A DNA stretch of 64,000 bases from Halovenus amylolytica (GTDB lineage: Archaea > Halobacteriota > Halobacteria > Halobacteriales > Haloarculaceae), in NCBI GenBank assembly GCA_004015825.1, contig SAYS01000001.1, positions 186,001-250,000 on the forward strand, read 5' to 3'. This document shows positions 59,592-64,000 of this stretch, in pieces. The stretch's first letter is position 1, and each line of letters begins with the position of its first letter. The position numbers and the translations under genes were made by a program. The notes below the pieces were generated by a model that saw nothing but the letters and a program-made list of their open reading frames with translations, was not told the origin of the DNA and ran no database searches.

Positions 59592-60831
59592 TTACGCGCG
59601 GACCTCCTCTTCGCTCTCGTGGTCGACACCGATCTCGCGGGCGAACTTCTCCAGTTCGGACATCGTCACCCGCTGGGACTCGGCACCGAAATCCTTGACA
59701 CGGCGGGTGACCTCGGTGACTTCCTCGTCGGTCGGCCGGAAGCCGGCTTCTTTCAGCCGCTCCCGGACCGAGTGGGTGCCGGTGTGTTTCCCGAGCACGA
59801 GTTCGCGCTGGGCTCCGACCATCTCCGGAGTCATGACGCCGGGCTCGAACGTATCGGAGTTCTCGATGACGCCGGCGGCGTGAATCCCGCTCTCGTGGGA
59901 GAAGGCGTTCGCACCGACGACGGGTTTGTTGCCCGGCACCGGCACGTCGGATTTCTCCTCGACGACGCGGGAGAGTTTGGTGATCGCCGTCGTATCGATC
60001 CCGGTGTCGACGTCGTACAGCGACCGCAGCGCCATCACGACCTCTTCGTAGGCCGCGTTGCCGGCGCGCTCGCCGATCCCGTTGATCGAGACCTGCGCCT
60101 GGCTGGCACCTGCCTCGTAGCCGGCGAGTGCGTTCGCAGCAGCCAGCCCGAAGTCGTCGTGGGTGTGGACGTCGACGCGCGCGCCGCCCGCGTCGGCTAC
60201 CTCGACGACCTTTCCGACCATCTTCTGGAACCGGGTCGGTGTCGCGACACCGGTCGTGTCGGGGATGTTGATCCAGTCCGCGCCGGCGTCGACGGTCTCC
60301 TCGATGATTTCGAGCAGGAACCCTTCGTCGGTCCGGGTCGCGTCCATCGGGGAGAACATACACTCGACGCCGGCGTCTTTCACGCGCTCGATCGACTCGA
60401 CGGCCCGCTCGGTCGCGTCCTCGCGGGTGGCGTGCATCGAGTCTTCGAGCTGGACGTCGCTGGTGGAGACGAAGACGTGCACCATATCGACGCCGCTGTC
60501 GAGCGCGGCCTCTACATCTGCTTCGACAACTCGTGCCAGCCCGCAGATCGTCGTCGAACTCGTCTCGACGATGTCACGGACGGCCTCGAACTCCGCGTCG
60601 CTGTTAACGGGGAACCCGGCCTCGATGACGTGGGTGCCCATCTCGTCGAGCAGCGCCGCTATCTCGCGTTTGTCCTCGTAGGAAAACGACGTTCGTGGCG
60701 TTTGCTCTCCGTCGCGGAGCGTGGTGTCGAAAATTCGTGCGTCTGTGATTTCAGACGTACTGTCCAGTGTACCCTGGAAGAACTCGATCCGCCGGGGAAC
60801 CCGACGAATCCTCGTTGTTGGACATAAGCAT
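59592..60831 (-). CDS. leuA: 2-isopropylmalate synthase, apparent N-terminal frameshift
   Basis: The catalytic protein reads from about 60790 to 59592 (about 399 residues): IEFFQGTLDSTSEI, then the metal motif FDTTLRDGEQTP, PDTTGVATP, and VHTHDDFGLAAANAL. The length lacks a full allosteric domain. No ATG, GTG or TTG occurs in this frame before the catalytic motif; the first in-frame ATG (60641) would remove it. Two ATGs at 60831 and 60825, well placed after a TATA box, are in another frame and read MLMSNNEDSSGSPADR before running to a stop at 60751. The frames would join at about 60783-60793, as if five bases were lost. Either a frameshift, a sequencing error or a non-standard start. Confidence 0.75.
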
Positions 60832-60852
60832 TCGACTAGGGTTCGTCCAGAC

Positions 60853-60860
60853 TTATATAT
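60853..60860 (-). promoter_or_regulatory. TATA box of leuA
   Basis: On the minus strand ATATATAA lies 22-29 nt before the ATG at 60831, so transcription should begin at or near that ATG. Confidence 0.65.
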
Positions 60861-60909
60861 CTATCTAGGCGCGGTCTCCCGTGTGTCCCGATACCACGGA
60901 CCGAGATGG

Positions 60910-61986
60910 TTACATCAGGTCGTCGAGCTGGTCGTTGTCGAACTGCTCGGCGGGGTCGCCGCGGTCGTCGGCCTCGGCCTGTGCGTCGGCTGCGCGTTGC
61001 ATAAACTCCTGGACACGCTGGGAGCGCTCGACGCCGCCCAGCAAGACGAGGGCGGCGAGTCGATCGCTGTCCAGCGGGAAGTCCCCACCACGGACCTGGA
61101 GTGAGCCGGTCTCCTCCTCGACCCACTTGCGCGCGCGCTCGACACCTTTTCGAGAGATCCGTTCTGGCTGGCCGGCGATCACGAGCAGCGCCGCTTCGGC
61201 GTCGACCGCGTTCGGCAGGCTCATACTCGTCAACAGTGATTTGCGCGTCATGCTGGTGATGGCGTTGACGTTCTCGCCGGCGTCTTCGGAGGCTTCGGCG
61301 CTTGCATAGCCCAGCGAGGCGATCCCGCCGTTTCTGAGCGTGTTGATGATCTCCGAGGAGTCGACGACGCTCTCGCCGACACCGTCGACAACCTCGCCGG
61401 CGGCGAACAGCAGCCCCACACGCTGTGCGATCTGCTGGTTGATGTTCTCGAACCCCTCTTCGACCGTCTCGTCGCTCGTCCGCCAGGCATCGTTGTCGAT
61501 CAGGATCGCCGAATCGGACTCCCGGATGACCGTCTTCAGCGATCGGCCGGCGTTGGCCTGGTACAGCGCCCCCTCGTCGCGGCCGGGGAGAATTCCGAGC
61601 ACGTAGATGGGGATATCGTACACCCGTTTGAGTTCCTTCGCGAGCGCGGGCGAGCCACCCGACCCGGTCCCACCGCCGAGTCCGGCGACGATCACGACGG
61701 CCTCGGCCTCGGTCGTCACACGGCCGTCGAGCATATCCATCACCTCGGTGGCTTCCTCTTGCATGATCTCCGCGCCGAGTTCGTTGTCACCGCCGACGCC
61801 GTGGCCCTTGACCCTGTCCTGGCCGATGAGCATCGTGTCGATATCCAGCGACTGGAGATCCGTCTTCGCGCTGTTGACGGCGAAGGCATCCCGGATAGCA
61901 CCGAATCCCATCTGTTCGTCGAATTCGGCGAGGCGTTGTGTCACCTTCCCACCCGCCTGGCCGACACCAATCAGGACGACTTTCAT
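60910..61986 (-). CDS. cetZ: CetZ tubulin-like protein
   Basis: A 358-residue GTPase of the archaeal CetZ family. The N-terminal MKVVLIGVGQAGGKVTQRL, the tubulin G-box GLGGGTGSGGSPAL and the T7-like NNDAW/TRKS segments are present. CetZ proteins control cell shape and motility in haloarchaea and polymerise like tubulin; they are not the division FtsZ. It ends with a disordered acidic tail (AQAEADDRGDPAEQFDNDQLDDLM). Monocistronic. Confidence 0.93.
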   Translation of the reverse strand: MKVVLIGVGQAGGKVTQRLAEFDEQMGFGAIRDAFAVNSAKTDLQSLDIDTMLIGQDRVKGHGVGGDNELGAEIMQEEATEVMDMLDGRVTTEAEAVVIVAGLGGGTGSGGSPALAKELKRVYDIPIYVLGILPGRDEGALYQANAGRSLKTVIRESDSAILIDNDAWRTSDETVEEGFENINQQIAQRVGLLFAAGEVVDGVGESVVDSSEIINTLRNGGIASLGYASAEASEDAGENVNAITSMTRKSLLTSMSLPNAVDAEAALLVIAGQPERISRKGVERARKWVEEETGSLQVRGGDFPLDSDRLAALVLLGGVERSQRVQEFMQRAADAQAEADDRGDPAEQFDNDQLDDLM

Positions 61987-62165
61987 ATCTGATTATGTTG
62001 TTGTACCGGATAATGAACGTTGGGTCATCTCTCTCGGTGAGACGTTCGACACGGTTCGGGGTTTCCTCAGTCTACCGGCGGAGCAAGCCGACTGCCTCGG
62101 GTCTTGACTCCGGGACGGTTCAACCAGGGAACAATTCTTTCTTTTCTCCGTTGTGTAGGGCGCGT

Positions 62166-62672
62166 ATGGCCACCCAAACTCGCAGGTTCTCTACCCGAGA
62201 GATCACCGTTGCAATCGCTGCAGTTGTCGGCGTGAATGTGATCGGTGCCGCGCCGGCCGCGCTGTTCGGTGCCGATACAGGCTGGATCGACCGCCCGTGG
62301 TTTTTCCCACCCGATATCGCGTTTCCGGTCGTCTGGACGCTCCTTTTCACGCTCATGGGGATCTCCCTCTTTCTCGTCTGGCGAGAGGGCGTTTCGCGGC
62401 CAGCCGGGACGTCGACAGAGGAAGTCAGAACCGCCATCTCCATTTTCGCTGTCCAGCTCGCGCTGAACGTTGCCTGGACGCCGGTGTTTTTCGGCCTCCA
62501 GCGCCCCGACCTCGGGCTGGTCGTGATCGGCGCGCTCTGGCTGGCCATCGTCGCCACCATCGTCGCGTTCAACTGGATCAGCCGCCGTGCGGCCGGACTG
62601 CTCGTCCCCTACCTGGCCTGGGTGAGCTTCGCCTTCGTGTTGAACTATGCAATCTACGCTGGTGTTGGATAG
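62166..62672 (+). CDS. TspO/MBR-family membrane protein
   Basis: A 168-residue protein with five membrane helices. WFFPPDIAFPVVWTLLFTLMGISLFLVW and NVAWTPVFFGLQRPDLG and PYLAWVSFAFVLNYAIY are the TspO motifs (porphyrin and cholesterol-binding family). In archaea it may bind tetrapyrroles or act in stress; transport direction unknown. Start at 62166 gives the usual length. Confidence 0.9.
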   Translation: MATQTRRFSTREITVAIAAVVGVNVIGAAPAALFGADTGWIDRPWFFPPDIAFPVVWTLLFTLMGISLFLVWREGVSRPAGTSTEEVRTAISIFAVQLALNVAWTPVFFGLQRPDLGLVVIGALWLAIVATIVAFNWISRRAAGLLVPYLAWVSFAFVLNYAIYAGVG

Positions 62673-62726
62673 CTCGACTGGCTCGCAGGCGGCGGTTTGA
62701 TAGGCCGGGCGCTCCGAGTGGGCTGT

Positions 62727-63830
62727 ATGGATCCGGAGACGCTACGTGACGAGATGCCAGCGTTGTCGGAGTGTCGGTATCTCAACACCGGTGCGAGTGG
62801 ACCGAGTCCCCGGCCGGTCGTCGAGGCCGCCGCGGAGTTCGAACGCCACCACCAGTATCGCGCCCCAGCCGAGGAGGGGATGTACGACCCCCCAATGGAG
62901 GCACTCGCGAGCGCGCGCGAGGCAGTCGCCTCGCTGCTCGGCACCGACGCCGAACACGTCGCGCTCACGGACAGCACTGTCGAGGGGATCAACCACGTCT
63001 CGACGGGGATCGACTGGGAGCAGGGGGATGTGGTGGTCCGGACGGACACCGAACACCCGGCGAGTGTGCTCCCGTGGCAGCGGATGGCCGACCTCCACGG
63101 GATCGAGACCCGCGTGATCGACAGCGAGCGCGGCCGGATCGATCTCGACGAACTCGCCGACGCGGTGGCGGATGCCCGCCTGCTCTGTGTCAACTCCCCG
63201 ACCTGGAACTACGGGACTCGACTCCCGATCGAGGAGATCGTCGAGATCGCCCACGACGCCGACACGCTGGTGCTGGTCGATGCAGTCCAGGCCCCCGGGC
63301 AGATGGCGCTCGACGTCGAGGAGTGGGGGGCAGATTTCGTCGCCGCATCGGGGCACAAGTGGCTGCTCGGCCTCTGGGGGTCGGGCTTTCTGTACGTCAG
63401 CGACGACGGGATGGCGGAGCTGTCTCCCTCTCGGATCGGCTACTTCTCGGTGACCGATCCGAGTGCAGAGGAGTACGAGTTCCATCCCGACGCCCGCCGG
63501 TTCGATCTCGGTACGCAGTCAGTTTCGCCGTACGTGGGACTGGAGAAAGCAATCGAGACGATGCAGTCGATCGGACTGGAGACGATCGAAGGGCGGATCG
63601 GGCGGCTTACGGATCGACTGAAGGATGGGCTCGGGGATCGGCTCCTCTCGCCACAGGACTCGAACACTGGACTGGTGACGTTTGCGGCTGACGAGCCCGA
63701 GGAGCTGGTCGAGCGGCTGTCGGCGGAGGGAATCAAGATTCGAACGCTCCCGGAACCGCACGCATGCCGGGTCTCGGTTCACGTGTTCAACACCGAGGAA
63801 GATGTCGATCTGTTGCTGGATCTGTTGTAG
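62727..63830 (+). CDS. Class V aminotransferase-family PLP enzyme
   Basis: A 367-residue PLP enzyme of the cysteine desulfurase/SufS-like group. The N-terminal YLNTGASGPSPRPVVEAAAEF, LTDSTVEGINHV and the PLP lysine segment VAASGHKWLLGLWGSGFLYV are visible, along with RRFDLGTQ. It lacks a clear catalytic Cys loop, so aminotransferase or lyase activity is more likely than desulfurase. Substrate unknown. 54 bp after the tspO gene. Confidence 0.85.
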   Translation: MDPETLRDEMPALSECRYLNTGASGPSPRPVVEAAAEFERHHQYRAPAEEGMYDPPMEALASAREAVASLLGTDAEHVALTDSTVEGINHVSTGIDWEQGDVVVRTDTEHPASVLPWQRMADLHGIETRVIDSERGRIDLDELADAVADARLLCVNSPTWNYGTRLPIEEIVEIAHDADTLVLVDAVQAPGQMALDVEEWGADFVAASGHKWLLGLWGSGFLYVSDDGMAELSPSRIGYFSVTDPSAEEYEFHPDARRFDLGTQSVSPYVGLEKAIETMQSIGLETIEGRIGRLTDRLKDGLGDRLLSPQDSNTGLVTFAADEPEELVERLSAEGIKIRTLPEPHACRVSVHVFNTEEDVDLLLDLL

Positions 63831-63868
63831 CTTGATTTTGTGAGACTTGAGGAACGGCTAACGCTGAG

Positions 63869-64000
63869 AACAGCAAGAAAGCCCCCGAGCTATCAGCTCC
63901 CGCGACTCGCTGCGCTCCAGTAGGTGCTTGCGTCGTCGGGGTTCGCTGATAGCTCGGCCCCTTTCAGTCCCACCCGTGTCGGCTGGCCAATCAAGCTGGA
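63869..64000 (-). repeat. Structured intergenic repeat, copy cut by window edge
   Basis: Read on the minus strand this is a relative of the element at 12399-12551. The end AACAGCAAGAAAG (63869-63881) and the inner 13-bp stem CCGAGCTATCAGC/GCTGATAGCTCGG (63885-63897 with 63945-63957) are complete; the stem differs at six positions from the other copy, all compensated. The outer half with AGCTTGATTGGCCAGCCGA continues past the window edge, and is shared with the short copy at 3354-3419. Confidence 0.85.

Noticed and set aside
62727..63830. Cysteine desulfurase (sufS/iscS)
   Set aside because: No cysteine-bearing active loop is visible near the expected position and no Fe-S assembly genes are adjacent.

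Overview
The window is a piece of a haloarchaeal chromosome (class Halobacteria). The predicted proteins are strongly acidic, start regions carry archaeal TATA boxes about 25-30 nt before many start codons (largely leaderless genes), and several families seen here are typical of the group: HTH_10 regulator, HalOD1 protein, halocyanin, CetZ, PitA, Tat lipoproteins and very small zinc-ribbon proteins. The intracellular alpha-glucan genes would fit a Haloarculaceae-type organism such as Halorhabdus or Halomicrobium, but that genus-level guess is inference only.

Layout. 0-8 kb: redox genes (OxsR-like regulator, thioredoxin, PitA, peroxiredoxin, Bat-type regulator, SlyD-like isomerase, sulfite oxidase-type molybdoenzyme with halocyanin). 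7.5-8.4 kb: an integrase remnant and tRNA-derived repeats next to tRNA-Gly(TCC). 8.6-13.4 kb: RNA processing and repair (HARP, RNA ligase, RtcA), pyruvoyl arginine decarboxylase and a broken PIN toxin. 13.4-28 kb: alpha-glucan and sugar-phosphate metabolism (ROK glucokinase, phosphohexomutase, an eIF2B-like protein lacking catalytic residues, MalQ, GT4, nucleotidyltransferase, GH13, a giant tandem GH15). 28-31.6 kb: amino-acid permease, tRNA-Gly(GCC) with tRNA-derived repeats, GGGPS-like protein. 31.7-35.7 kb: a translationally coupled cofD operon and a Nif3-like gene. 35.9-42.6 kb: an AT-rich island with a metzincin-like protease, deoxyhypusine synthase, threonine synthase, tRNA-Gln, regulators and an IS1341-type TnpB element. 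42.7-50.4 kb: Rpp30 operon, pyrBI, HAD, Hsp20, UbiB, aIF5A and an agmatinase-like gene. 50.4-60.8 kb: an acidic zinc protein and the branched-chain amino-acid cluster (leuB, leuD, leuC, small protein, ilvC, ilvN, ilvB, leuA). 60.9-64 kb: CetZ, TspO, class V aminotransferase and a structured repeat.

Systems that cooperate: (i) PdaD (agmatine), deoxyhypusine synthase, aIF5A and an agmatinase-like enzyme make up the haloarchaeal aIF5A modification route; (ii) HARP, RNA ligase, RtcA and Rpp30 act on RNA ends; (iii) the 13-28 kb block handles intracellular glucan turnover; (iv) the leu/ilv genes form a nearly complete Leu/Ile/Val pathway.

The most unusual non-coding signals are two repeat families. 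One is an intergenic element with terminal inverted repeats and inner stems that differ between copies but stay fully base-paired (12399-12551, 63869-64000, and a short form at 3354-3419). The other is a set of tRNA-Gly 3'-end copies carrying a nearly identical insertion in the T loop at two separate tRNA-Gly loci, where the tRNA-derived bases match the local isoacceptor. The leuA gene also shows an apparent frameshift close to its start.
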